A stretch of 64,000 nucleotides of DNA from Clostridiales bacterium 1_7_47FAA (GTDB lineage: Bacteria; Bacillota; Clostridia; Lachnospirales; Lachnospiraceae). Positions within the stretch are counted from its first letter, which is position 1, and each line of letters starts with the position of its first letter. The notes under the pieces were generated by a model that saw only the letters and a list, made by a program, of their open reading frames with translations, was not told the DNA's origin and ran no database searches. The stretch spans positions 1,762,515-1,826,514 of the forward strand of contig DS990260.1 in assembly GCA_000155435.1 (NCBI GenBank). The letters run 5' to 3'. This document shows positions 9,396 through 16,736 of this stretch, piece after piece. Position numbers and translations under genes: made by a program.

Positions 9396-9428
9396 GCTTA
9401 ACGTTTCATTAAGCTGGCATTCGTGCCA
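9396..9428 (-). other. Two adjacent small hairpins in the leader of the binding-protein mRNA
   Basis: GCTTAA at 9396-9401 pairs with TTAAGC at 9409-9414, and directly next to it TGGCA (9415-9419) pairs with TGCCA (9424-9428) around a four-base loop (CGAA on the minus strand). Both lie between the mapped promoter and the ribosome binding site, in a leader of roughly 130 bases. They could stabilise the 5' end or control access to the ribosome binding site. I do not recognise a known riboswitch class here. Confidence 0.4.
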
Positions 9429-9512
9429 TTAATATGTCATTACCCGCCAAAATCCTCCCCCTGTTATTAAAAAGGATTTTTGTTAAATAGGTATGACGTA
9501 TCGCTAATTTGT

Positions 9513-9541
9513 ATTATAGCAACATGCTAATCGAACGTCAA
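9513..9541 (-). promoter_or_regulatory. Sigma-A type promoter of the binding-protein/ABC/peptidase operon
   Basis: On the minus strand TTGACG (-35, 9541-9536) is followed by exactly 17 bases and TATAAT (-10, 9518-9513). Only one base differs from the joint consensus. Transcription would start near 9505 and give a leader of about 130 bases before ATG 9370. Around the expected start lies a partly symmetric stretch, GGTATGACGTAT (about 9490-9501), that might be an operator for the GntR regulator encoded upstream; that part is a guess. Confidence 0.8.
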
Positions 9542-9751
9542 TATTTTTTTGTCCATTATCATAATAATGTTAGTTTTACCTATATTTCTTCTTATTTTTT
9601 GGTTATTTTGCATGGTTTTCTACCCTTCCCAAACAACAGGAGGGGGCTTTAAAGCAAAAAAAAGATATGATGACTTTCTGCATTTTACAAAATCATCATA
9701 CCACCTTGTTATTATTGTTTCCTATTATCACTGTAACCAGACAGAGTTTAC

Positions 9752-9787
9752 AGGCTTTCACAGCCATCATAGCGGCTGTGAAAGCCT
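9752..9787. terminator. Hairpin overlapping the end of the GntR gene
   Basis: GGCTTTCACAGCC (9753-9765) pairs perfectly with GGCTGTGAAAGCC (9774-9786), with one further A-T pair outside. The loop contains the stop codon of the GntR gene. On the minus strand the sequence after the stem (TGTAAACTC) is not U-rich, while on the plus strand TCCTTTTATT follows. It probably ends or trims the regulator transcript. Strand preference is uncertain. Confidence 0.6.
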
Positions 9788-10447
9788 CCTTTTATTAGCC
9801 ATGACATGCAGCATCATGGACTCCCTTGCATCCCGGCAGTCATGCCGCTTAATTGCCTCCGTTATCTCCCTGTGCCCCACCACGGTTTCCTCCAATAAGG
9901 TATAGTTGGTAAGTTCCGAAAAAATCCGTACGGAAGATGCAATAATCGGAATGATATTGGCTGCAATATAATTTTGGCTGCACACTGCTATCTGTGAATG
10001 GAAGGCCACATCACTTTTTACATGGGACTTCCCGCTTCTAATACAATATTCCACTTCCAGGCACCGCTGTTCCAGTTCCCTGATATCATCTTCTTTTGCG
10101 TACTGGGCAGCCAGGGCAGCAATTTCAGGCTCAATGATAATCCTCATGTCCACCAGGTCCTTTACAGCCTTCTCTTTGTTCTCTATAAGGCAAAGCCCCA
10201 GCGGGTCATCCGATACCCCGTACTTTTCACAGACAAATGTACCCGCCCCCTGCTTTACCGTTACAATGTTCCTGGATTCCAATATCCTGACCGCCTCCCT
10301 GATAGTTCCCCTGCCCACATATAACATCTGTGCAAGTGAATGCTCATTGGGAAGCTTGTCACCCTTTTGCAGCTTCTTCTCCAATATGTATTCAATGAGG
10401 CGCTCCGATACCTTCTCAGGCAGCGAACGTTCATCCTGTTTCTCCAT
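9767..10447 (-). CDS. GntR family transcriptional regulator, FadR/FCD subfamily
   Basis: From ATG 10447 the product has 226 residues; GGAGG stands five bases upstream. A TTG six codons earlier is a weaker alternative. Residues about 8-75 form the winged helix-turn-helix with the GntR pattern (GDKLPNEHSLAQMLYVGRGT, then IREAVRILE). Residues about 90-220 form an all-helical FCD ligand domain. Candidate metal ligands are the aspartate and histidine of DVAFHSQIA and the histidines of GHREIT and LHVMANKRR. FCD regulators usually respond to small organic acids or acyl compounds and often act as repressors. It has its own promoter and lies directly upstream of the importer/peptidase operon on the same strand, so it most likely controls it; this is inference from position. 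Confidence 0.88.
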   Translation of the reverse strand: MEKQDERSLPEKVSERLIEYILEKKLQKGDKLPNEHSLAQMLYVGRGTIREAVRILESRNIVTVKQGAGTFVCEKYGVSDDPLGLCLIENKEKAVKDLVDMRIIIEPEIAALAAQYAKEDDIRELEQRCLEVEYCIRSGKSHVKSDVAFHSQIAVCSQNYIAANIIPIIASSVRIFSELTNYTLLEETVVGHREITEAIKRHDCRDARESMMLHVMANKRRLSQPL

Positions 10448-10516
10448 GGTCCCCTCCAATTCCAACCGCTCTCCCGGCTATGCCATTTCCATTTATTGCA
10501 TACGCGCTTCTAATCC

Positions 10517-10545
10517 ATATTATTCGGTCGGCCGCCTGTTGTCAA
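10517..10545 (-). promoter_or_regulatory. Sigma-A type promoter of the GntR regulator gene
   Basis: The minus strand reads TTGACA (10545-10540), a 17-base spacer, then TAATAT (10522-10517). The -35 box is a perfect match and the spacing is ideal. The start would be near 10510, about 60 bases before the ATG of the GntR gene. Confidence 0.8.
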
Positions 10546-10625
10546 GACAGATTATCCGCTATAATATGGAACAGAAGTGATTATGACACAAGAAAGCAGA
10601 GCATTCAGAATTGTCTATTTCCTAT

Positions 10626-10795
10626 TGGATGGAGGTCAATCCATTATATGGGGAAATATGTTTTGAAACCATGGCGGACAGCAGGTGTATTGAAATCCTT
10701 CACATCGGCGCATAGGATGACGAACCTGGTTCTTTTGAGATAATGGATGGATATGCAGAAAAATGACTTGAAACGCCGTAAAGGCTGCCACAGGT
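10626..10795 (+). pseudogene. Remnant of a GyrI-like (small-molecule-binding) domain protein
   Basis: Conceptual translation from 10626 gives MEVNPLYGEICFETMADSRC followed by IEILHIGA, a TAG stop, then DDEPGSFEIMDGYAEKN. A one-base shift near 10760 is needed to go on with DLKRRKGCH. I recognise the order of conserved pieces of GyrI-like/AraC effector-binding domain proteins: FET...C, LHIGxYDDEP, SFxxMDxY and LKRxxxxHR. No intact frame remains, and the stop sits at the normally conserved tyrosine or proline. This is therefore a decayed fragment of about 55 codons, the only recognisable content of the roughly 400-base gap between the GntR and acetyltransferase genes apart from a promoter and an inverted repeat. 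Identification rests on motif memory, not an alignment. Confidence 0.55.
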
Positions 10796-10819
10796 AGATT
10801 CAGCTGCAGCAACTGATGC

Positions 10820-10862
10820 GGTTGTAGCTTTACCGGTTCCAGATGAGCCGGTAACTACAACC
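10820..10862. repeat. Strong interrupted inverted repeat after the acetyltransferase gene
   Basis: GGTTGTAG (10820-10827) pairs with CTACAACC (10855-10862), and TTACCGG (10830-10836) with CCGGTAA (10848-10854). A two-base bulge and an 11-base loop complete a 15-bp stem. It stands seven bases after the minus-strand stop of the GNAT gene, where a terminator is expected, but no U-tract follows. It could be an inefficient terminator or the scar of a small mobile repeat. Confidence 0.5.
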
Positions 10863-10868
10863 CATGAT

Positions 10869-11402
10869 TCACATACCATGATTTAAATCCAACTCAAAAA
10901 ATATCTGTTCCTCCGGAATCAGCCCCTGAAGCATGACGCTGGCAATGCCTGCGTACCGGAATCCCAGCTTTGTGTAAAGTGCAGAAGCCGGTTGATTGCC
11001 CGCATATGTATCCAGGCGCATTACCCTGCACTTCATCCGCCTTGCCTCCTCTATGGCGTAGCGTACCATCTTTGTTCCGTATCCGCGTCCGGCGTTTGAG
11101 GGCGGTATGCACAGTGTATGCAGTATCAGGACCTCATCATCCCTGGCCGGATATTCCCAGGCAATCCCGTAATATTCCTCGGACTGCACCTGGTTCAGTA
11201 TCATGCTGGCACAGATTCCGCCATCACACTCCATTACATAGAGCGTCCCGGCCCTACAGCTGTCCTCAGCCACGCTTCTGGTGGGGTACACGCCCAGCAC
11301 CCAGTTGGAGTTGCTGCCGTTATCCTTTTCATGGGTCAATAACTCTGTGTAGCCCCGCTCCACCGCATCAATATCATGTTCCGTTGCTTTCCTTATCATC
11401 AC
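10869..11402 (-). CDS. GNAT family N-acetyltransferase
   Basis: The 177-residue protein has the GNAT layout. It starts MIRKATEHDIDAVE, contains the beta-4 core VLILHTLCIPPSNAGRGYGT with the acetyl-CoA pyrophosphate loop (R/Q-x-x-G-x-G/A type, seen as GRGYGTKM), and ends with the typical LYTKLGFRYAG motif. It should transfer an acetyl group from acetyl-CoA to an amine of a small molecule or protein in the cytoplasm. GGAGG is located seven bases before the ATG. It appears to be a single-gene unit, flanked by the GyrI-like remnant downstream and a 255-base gap upstream. No neighbour points to a substrate. Confidence 0.88.
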   Translation of the reverse strand: MMIRKATEHDIDAVERGYTELLTHEKDNGSNSNWVLGVYPTRSVAEDSCRAGTLYVMECDGGICASMILNQVQSEEYYGIAWEYPARDDEVLILHTLCIPPSNAGRGYGTKMVRYAIEEARRMKCRVMRLDTYAGNQPASALYTKLGFRYAGIASVMLQGLIPEEQIFFELDLNHGM

Positions 11403-11657
11403 TCATCCTCCAGGCAGGTTATATAGAGGAAAATGCTTCCTCCCCAGCGCCGGACACAATGGACGGCGCAATTAAATCCCAGTATACACTATATGGAGGT
11501 ATAAGTAAAACCTCATTTTCATACACACCTTCAATCATGGTCCAGATAGACCGCAATGTCTACCGGTAACCTCCATCCCCGCCAGCTAAGTTTACAGGCC
11601 TTCCTCCTCCACCGATGCAGATACATTAATTGGCCTGTATACATCTGGAACATGCCA

Positions 11658-12296
11658 TTATATAAACCCGTACAAAGCATGTTTCAATTCCCCGGCAAAT
11701 TCCTCATCATCCAAATCCCAGGGAAATGATTGGATTTTTTCAAACACATTGTTCCCTGCCGCCTCAATATTGTCCGTCCACTTAATAACCAGAAATGTCC
11801 TGGATGGTAATTTTAAGACACTTAAGCGGAAATATACCCCGTTCAGCATCCAGCACGGACCGGAACGCAGCGTAATCCGTTCTGCCCCAAATGACTGAAG
11901 TATCGTCCTGACGGTTCTCCCGCGGACTTTTGCAGTGGCTGCGTGCTTCTTGGGCGCATTTCCAACAGGCTTATCTGACGCCAGATTCCGCTTTTTAACC
12001 GCTTCAAACTGCTCGGTCAATGTGCCGTGCTCCTCATCATAACGCTTCTTTGCCCGGTCATTCAACCGATATGCCACGTAAAGCATGAACAGGCCCAAGA
12101 TACCCGTCAGACAGAACAGGATGTCCTCAAGGTTCCATATGATTTCCAAACCGCCAGCCGCAGCCAAAAGGCGCATTCCACCCATAAAAACAAAAATCAT
12201 TCCCAAGTTACCAATCAGCGTTGCGGTGTCGCTGTAGTGGTAAATGATACATCCCCATCTTATATGACTGTACCAGGATATTTTCTTCTGTTCCAT
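11658..12296 (-). CDS. Hypothetical membrane protein with two transmembrane segments
   Basis: I do not recognise a family for this 212-residue protein. It begins MEQKKISWYSHIRW, and has two hydrophobic segments at about 26-45 (TLIGNLGMIFVFMGGMRLLA) and 55-76 (ILFCLTGILGLFMLYVAYRL). A basic, charged linker (about 80-125) and a soluble C-terminal domain of about 90 residues rich in beta-type sequence follow (RITLRSGPCWMLNGVYFRLS, FLVIKWTDNIEAA). The topology suggests a cytoplasmic C-terminal domain held at the membrane. GGAG lies close to the ATG. The gene stands alone, divergent from the DedA-GT operon. Confidence 0.6.
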   Translation of the reverse strand: MEQKKISWYSHIRWGCIIYHYSDTATLIGNLGMIFVFMGGMRLLAAAGGLEIIWNLEDILFCLTGILGLFMLYVAYRLNDRAKKRYDEEHGTLTEQFEAVKKRNLASDKPVGNAPKKHAATAKVRGRTVRTILQSFGAERITLRSGPCWMLNGVYFRLSVLKLPSRTFLVIKWTDNIEAAGNNVFEKIQSFPWDLDDEEFAGELKHALYGFI

Positions 12297-12607
12297 ATCT
12301 GCTCCGTATCATGATGCTGCAGGCCTGGCGGGCCAAGGCGCCTGCCTGACAGTAAATGTTTCTTATAACTCCATCATATCACATACCGGCAATAAAATCA
12401 CTTATCTGTATATCCTCTCCTGCCTGCTCATAAGTGGCAATATCCTATTTTTACATAGCATCTTAATTCCAACAACAGAAATTCCCGGATTTTTCTTAAT
12501 AAGGGACAGGTGATTACTTATAACTTCTTTAGAAATATTTTTGCTTTTTCTATGGGGCCTGTTTAGATTCCTGACTTATGATATGGTCCATCAGGAGGAC
12601 TCATAAT
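12297..12607. other. Divergent intergenic region (311 bases)
   Basis: This gap separates the minus-strand membrane protein from the plus-strand DedA gene and must contain promoters for both. I see only weak candidates, for example TTGCCG-18-TTATAA on the minus strand near 12350-12395, and nothing convincing on the plus strand. GCAGGC and GCCTGC around 12320-12346 could form a short stem. No open frame with a ribosome binding site is visible. Confidence 0.4.
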
Positions 12608-13117
12608 ATGGATATTCAGGTATTAACACAATATTTCCTGCAATATGGAGCTGTTTTTATATTTGTCATCATTCTTTTGGAATACATGAACCTTCCGGGA
12701 TTTCCGGCAGGAATCATCATGCCGCTGGCGGGCATATGGGCAGCCAGGGGACAGATCAGTTTTTTCATGGTAATGGCCCTGGCCCTGGCGGCCGGGCTTC
12801 TGGGAAGCTGGATTTTATACGGCATCGGCCGGATGGGCGGGAACCTGTTTCTGGACCGCTATCTGGAACGTTTCCCCAAACATGAACCAGTCATCCGGAA
12901 AAATTTTGACCTGATCAGGACCAGGGGCGCAACAGGAATCTTCATCAGCAAGCTGATTCCTATGATCCGTACCATTATCTCCATTCCTGCCGGCGTTATC
13001 CGGATGAATTTTGTTAAATACACCATAAGTTCAGCCCTCGGCATCTTTGTATGGAATTTTTTCCTGATTGGGGCAGGGTATATGATGGGTGACCAGGTGT
13101 TTCATCTGTTATCATAG
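12608..13117 (+). CDS. DedA family membrane protein (VTT/SNARE-associated domain)
   Basis: I choose ATG 12608, nine bases after AGGAGG; an upstream ATG in frame lacks a site. The 169-residue protein has the DedA core: LEYMNLPGFPAGIIMPLAG in the first re-entrant region, then the diagnostic FISKLIPMIRTIISIPAG motif (F-x3-K/R-x-I/V-P-x-x-R-x6-A/P-G) near residues 115-132, and three to four hydrophobic segments. DedA proteins act in membrane lipid homeostasis; members such as UptA are undecaprenyl-phosphate translocases. It is followed after 12 bases by a GT4 glycosyltransferase, so the pair is an operon. A role in recycling a lipid carrier or in glycolipid flipping is an inference. Confidence 0.88.
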   Translation: MDIQVLTQYFLQYGAVFIFVIILLEYMNLPGFPAGIIMPLAGIWAARGQISFFMVMALALAAGLLGSWILYGIGRMGGNLFLDRYLERFPKHEPVIRKNFDLIRTRGATGIFISKLIPMIRTIISIPAGVIRMNFVKYTISSALGIFVWNFFLIGAGYMMGDQVFHLLS

Positions 13118-13129
13118 GAGGAGGTCCAC

Positions 13130-14398
13130 ATGAATATTGCAATGTTTACCAACAATTATAAACCATTTATTGGAGGGGTGCCGATTTCCATTGAACGGCT
13201 GTCGGAAGGCTTGAGGTCACTTGGGCATAAGGTGACCGTCTTTGCCCCGGAACCAGATGGCAGACTGTCAGGGAATCCTGAGGAGGATGTGGTTCGTTTT
13301 AAGGTTATTTACCGGAAGGCGGACCGGGGGATGGCCCTGGGAAACTGTTTTGATAAGAAAATTGAGACATGTTTCAGGGCTGGTGAATTTGACGTGATCC
13401 ATGTCCACCATCCTGTACTGGTGGGACAGACCGCCCTGTATCTGGGAAAGAAATACAATATACCTGTGGCCTACACCTACCACACCCGGTATGAGGAATA
13501 TCTCCACCATTTTAAATTATATGAGGCCATGGCTTCCGAGGAATATCCGGTAAGCTGGATTGCAAGGTACGGGAAGGAAGTCCTGGTGCCATCCCTTATC
13601 ACCGCTTTCACCAACAAGTGTGACCTGGTATTTGCCCCTACCAACACCATAAAGGAGCATCTTCTGGAACAGGGAACCAAAACCAGGATATCCGTACTGC
13701 CCACAGGGCTGGACCAGGCTGCATTTGAATCCGATAAGATACATTCCGCCGGAATCAGGGCTTTGTACAGTGACGGATGTCCATACCTGTTCGCCACCAC
13801 CGCCCGTCTGGAGAAGGAAAAGAACCTGGAGTTCCTTCTGCGGGGAGCAGCATGTCTCAAGGGCATACTGGGCGAGGGATTCCGTTTGATGGTGATTGGG
13901 GACGGCACCGAGAGGGCCCGCCTGGATGAATTAGCCGGATTGCTTGGAATCAGCCGCCAGATTGTATTTACAGGGAAGATTGAGAATACCCAGGTACGGC
14001 ATTATCTGAATGCGGCAGATGCCTTTCTTTTCACATCCAGGTCTGAAACTCAGGGAATCGTGCTCCTGGAGGCCATGGCTGCGGGCTGTCCCGTAACAGC
14101 CGTACGGGCAAGCGGTGTGGTGGATGTGGTCAGGCAGGGGGTAAACGGGTATATGACCGCAGAAGATCCGGATGCCTTTGCCGCAGCTACAGCCCGGCTG
14201 GTCCTGGATCAGGATGTATGGTCCAGGATGTCAGATGAAGCCCGCAGGACGGCCCAATCATATGAATCCGGACGGATTGCAGCCTTGGCGGCAGAACAGT
14301 ACGGATTCATGATTAGGCAGAAGAAGGATGCCGGTTATGGGGAACATGGAAAAAGAATGTTTGTACCGTCTATTCTGCGGTTATTCGGAGCGGCCTGA
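13130..14398 (+). CDS. GT4 glycosyltransferase, probable glycolipid (diacylglycerol) glycosyltransferase
   Basis: This is a 422-residue GT-B enzyme. The N-terminal domain starts MNIAMFTNNYKPFIGGVPIS, with the glycine-rich loop and SIERLSEGLR helix seen in diacylglycerol glucosyl/galactosyltransferases. HHPVLVGQTALYLG and YTYHTRYEEYLHHF fit the acceptor side. The C-terminal domain carries the E-x7-E donor motif (SETQGIVLLEAMAAGCPV). GGAGGAGG lies five bases before the start, and the DedA stop is 12 bases away. The most likely role is adding a sugar to diacylglycerol, or to a glycolipid, on the cytoplasmic face. An exopolysaccharide role cannot be excluded because the neighbouring locus makes polymers, but the opposite strand argues for a separate unit. 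Confidence 0.82.
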   Translation: MNIAMFTNNYKPFIGGVPISIERLSEGLRSLGHKVTVFAPEPDGRLSGNPEEDVVRFKVIYRKADRGMALGNCFDKKIETCFRAGEFDVIHVHHPVLVGQTALYLGKKYNIPVAYTYHTRYEEYLHHFKLYEAMASEEYPVSWIARYGKEVLVPSLITAFTNKCDLVFAPTNTIKEHLLEQGTKTRISVLPTGLDQAAFESDKIHSAGIRALYSDGCPYLFATTARLEKEKNLEFLLRGAACLKGILGEGFRLMVIGDGTERARLDELAGLLGISRQIVFTGKIENTQVRHYLNAADAFLFTSRSETQGIVLLEAMAAGCPVTAVRASGVVDVVRQGVNGYMTAEDPDAFAAATARLVLDQDVWSRMSDEARRTAQSYESGRIAALAAEQYGFMIRQKKDAGYGEHGKRMFVPSILRLFGAA

Positions 14399-14412
14399 CC
14401 GGGCGGGGTGGC

Positions 14413-14436
14413 GGTTTACCGATTTACTGGTAAGCC
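14413..14436. terminator. Short hairpin between convergent genes
   Basis: GGTTTACC (14413-14420) and GGTAAGCC (14429-14436) form an eight-pair stem with one G-U wobble and an eight-base loop, in the 39-base gap between the convergent GT4 and transglutaminase-like genes. It is the only candidate terminator for both, but it is weak and without a clear U-tract. Confidence 0.35.
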
Positions 14437-14437
14437 A

Positions 14438-15259
14438 TCACCACACATGGTCCATCCTCATCCTTGCCTCCAAAACCAGCAGCCATCGGTCAGACCCTGC
14501 CATGCTGTTCCAGGTTACATCTACGTATTCCCAGCCGTCTCCCAGCTTTACACGGTTCCACATATGAAGTTTGCCGTCCGTGTATCCTCTTACATTTTCG
14601 CATATAATCCCAGAGTAGCTGCACAGGGCAAGAAAAGCCCTTGCATAACCGTTGCATGTAGAGGTGCCCTCCATGATATTGGAATAACAGCTGGATTTCT
14701 CCAGGGTGGTATCATATACGGCGTTTGCGGCTATCCAGCCGTTTATGGCTATCACCTTATCCCGTTCCGCCATCCCGTCCAATGTCCGGCTGAAACGGAT
14801 TAATTCCGATTCCACCGCCTCCTGCATCCTATATATCTCACCAGGGTTGTCCAGCCGTACCTGCAGGATATACTGTCCCTGCACATTGGATGGTAGATAG
14901 GAAAGCAGCAGCCTGCCCGTATAATCGTAGTTCTGATAGACGTACCGGGCAAATGCGTTGACTTCCTCCATATCCCCGGAATATCCCGGAACCGTAACAA
15001 AAACCGGCTCATTTCCCAATTCTGGCAACTGGGAGAAGAGCCGGTGCATGCAATATTCGTATTCTGGTATATAATTGCTTTTTTTCTGTGTATAAGCAGA
15101 GGGGTCCTCAGGCAATGGGACTGTCTCAGCGCGGACCCTACTCATATCTGCAGGTATGTATGTAAGGGCAATTAAAAGCATCAGCCCCAGACCGGCCCGC
15201 ATGATTGCACGGAAAACGGCCTGCCCGGACCTCCTCCCTTTCCTGCCGGGCCTTATCAT
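14438..15259 (-). CDS. Exported transglutaminase-like protein
   Basis: The product of 273 residues starts with a basic stretch and a hydrophobic segment (AGLGLMLLIALTYIPAD), then RVRAET, a likely signal peptidase site or membrane anchor. The C-terminal half is a transglutaminase-like cysteine domain with all three catalytic residues in context: Cys in TSTCNGYARAFLALC, His in KLHMWNRVKL and Asp in YVDVTWN. The end (RWLLVLEARMRMDHVW) is normal for this family. Such bacterial proteins act as proteases, peptidoglycan-related hydrolases or amide transferases on the cell surface. The ATG overlaps the stop of the sugar transferase gene (ATGA), so the two are translated together, tying it to the polysaccharide locus. 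The target is unknown. Confidence 0.85.
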   Translation of the reverse strand: MIRPGRKGRRSGQAVFRAIMRAGLGLMLLIALTYIPADMSRVRAETVPLPEDPSAYTQKKSNYIPEYEYCMHRLFSQLPELGNEPVFVTVPGYSGDMEEVNAFARYVYQNYDYTGRLLLSYLPSNVQGQYILQVRLDNPGEIYRMQEAVESELIRFSRTLDGMAERDKVIAINGWIAANAVYDTTLEKSSCYSNIMEGTSTCNGYARAFLALCSYSGIICENVRGYTDGKLHMWNRVKLGDGWEYVDVTWNSMAGSDRWLLVLEARMRMDHVW

Positions 15260-16659
15260 ACGCTTCCCCTGCGTTTCAGGATTACAAGGATTGTCTTAAA
15301 AATAATCTTCACATCCATTTCCAGGTCCCACTGATCTATATACTGCCCGTCCAGTTTCACCACTTCCTCAAAGTCCGTAATATCGCTTCTCCCGCTTATC
15401 TGCCACAATCCGGTTATTCCCGGTTTCATGGCCAGACGCTTTTTATGGGAAAAGCTGTAGGCTTCATATTCATCCACGGTTGGCGGCCTTGTCCCCACCA
15501 GGCTCATGTCCCCTCTGAGTACATTAAAGAACTGGGGAAATTCATCCAGGCTGGTCCTCCTTATGAAATGGCCGATTCCCGGGATGATCCTGGGGTCATC
15601 ATCCATTTTAAACATGTTTCCCCGGATTTTATTACGGGACATGAGCATTTCCTTTTGTTCATCCGCGTCCATGACCATGGAACGGAATTTATATATACGG
15701 AATTTACGCCCGTTCTTACCTACCCTTATCTGCGAGAAAAGGACAGGGCCAGGGGATTTAAAGAAAATCATGGGACCAATCATGAGTCCAATCACAAGGG
15801 TCATCACACATCCCACTGCGCCGCCCAGGATATCCAGGAGCCGTTTGCAGAACAGACGCCGCATGGGTATCTCCCGGTTAAAGCAGGTTATCACGTTCAT
15901 GTTGCTGACCCGCTCCAGTGTTTTCCTGGGGATATCCTGCAAAAACTGCTCCATGTAGATATGGACCACCATACCGATGGACAGGAACTGTTTTGCCAGC
16001 TCCGCCTCCTGCCTGGGGTCATCCGGAATGCTTAAAAGTATCTCATCAATGATATGGCCTGTTATGTATTCTGATAACCCATCCATGGAGCAGCTGACCG
16101 GGACTCCCTGGATTGTCTGTCCCTTCATGTCACGGTCCGTAATTGCCACTCCCTGGATTTTGAAGATGGTCAGGATCCTGGAGGACAGCTGCCTGATCAG
16201 GATTCCCGCCTGCTGTTCCGTTGCAATTACCATGATGGTCCTGGCGTATTTGATATTCTGGAATTTCCGGCGCAGACAGTTCTTAATCATCAGCCGTTCC
16301 GCATACATGAACAGGATCCCCACAAAAAACGTGGCAAACAGGACCAGGCGGGAAAACAGTCCGACAAGCCGGAAGGAGAACAGGCATATGACCTCCGTGG
16401 CAAAGATTATGGTCATCTGATGGATGACTGCAATGATTTCCTTCAGATATCCCCTGTGCAGGATATTCCTATAACCATCCGTCAGGAATGCAACTGATAA
16501 CGTGATGATGACCAGAAGCAGACCCAGCTGGACATAATACACATACAGCACCGGATTCAGTTTGTCCTGGTTCAATAACACCATCAGGAACTGGGCCAGG
16601 CCTAAGGCCACCATATCCCCAATGATAAAATCCAGATGTTTCGTCCTTGCGTTCTTCAT
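15256..16659 (-). CDS. Polyprenyl-phosphate hexose-1-phosphate transferase (WcaJ/EpsL-like initiating transferase)
   Basis: This 467-residue protein has an N-terminal part with four to five membrane segments (about 10-120), a CoA-binding-like central domain (about 130-250), and the C-terminal bacterial sugar transferase domain. The latter shows LLDILGGAVG, FRSMVMDADEQ, RRTSLDEFPQFFNVL with the catalytic Asp-Glu pair, GTRPPTVDE and PGITGLWQISGR. It transfers a sugar-1-phosphate from a UDP-sugar to undecaprenyl phosphate and so starts the repeat unit. It lies near the downstream end of the first polysaccharide locus, which already contains Wzx, Wzy-like and Wzz-like genes. The transglutaminase-like gene overlaps its stop. 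It is distinct from the short PglC-like enzyme at 63114-63761. Confidence 0.93.
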   Translation of the reverse strand: MKNARTKHLDFIIGDMVALGLAQFLMVLLNQDKLNPVLYVYYVQLGLLLVIITLSVAFLTDGYRNILHRGYLKEIIAVIHQMTIIFATEVICLFSFRLVGLFSRLVLFATFFVGILFMYAERLMIKNCLRRKFQNIKYARTIMVIATEQQAGILIRQLSSRILTIFKIQGVAITDRDMKGQTIQGVPVSCSMDGLSEYITGHIIDEILLSIPDDPRQEAELAKQFLSIGMVVHIYMEQFLQDIPRKTLERVSNMNVITCFNREIPMRRLFCKRLLDILGGAVGCVMTLVIGLMIGPMIFFKSPGPVLFSQIRVGKNGRKFRIYKFRSMVMDADEQKEMLMSRNKIRGNMFKMDDDPRIIPGIGHFIRRTSLDEFPQFFNVLRGDMSLVGTRPPTVDEYEAYSFSHKKRLAMKPGITGLWQISGRSDITDFEEVVKLDGQYIDQWDLEMDVKIIFKTILVILKRRGSV

Positions 16660-16736
16660 TCCGCGCCTCCCCTTATGGATTCACGCCCGCCCTGCCGGTC
16701 CCTGGGGCCGGACAGGCTCCCCCAGGCAGTACCTGT

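Noticed and set aside
9549..9905. Plus-strand frame of 118 codons starting MSIIIIMLVLPIFLL
   Set aside because: It has no ribosome binding site, its first half is AT-rich non-coding DNA that makes any frame hydrophobic, and its second half is antisense to the GntR gene.
10480..10743. Plus-strand frame of 87 codons over the GyrI-like remnant
   Set aside because: It is in the wrong frame for the recognisable motifs and has no ribosome binding site; the promoter of the GntR gene lies inside it.
11592..11640. ACAGGCC and GGCCTGT repeats about 30 bases apart
   Set aside because: The stem is short, the loop long, and no gene end or U-tract fits a terminator there.
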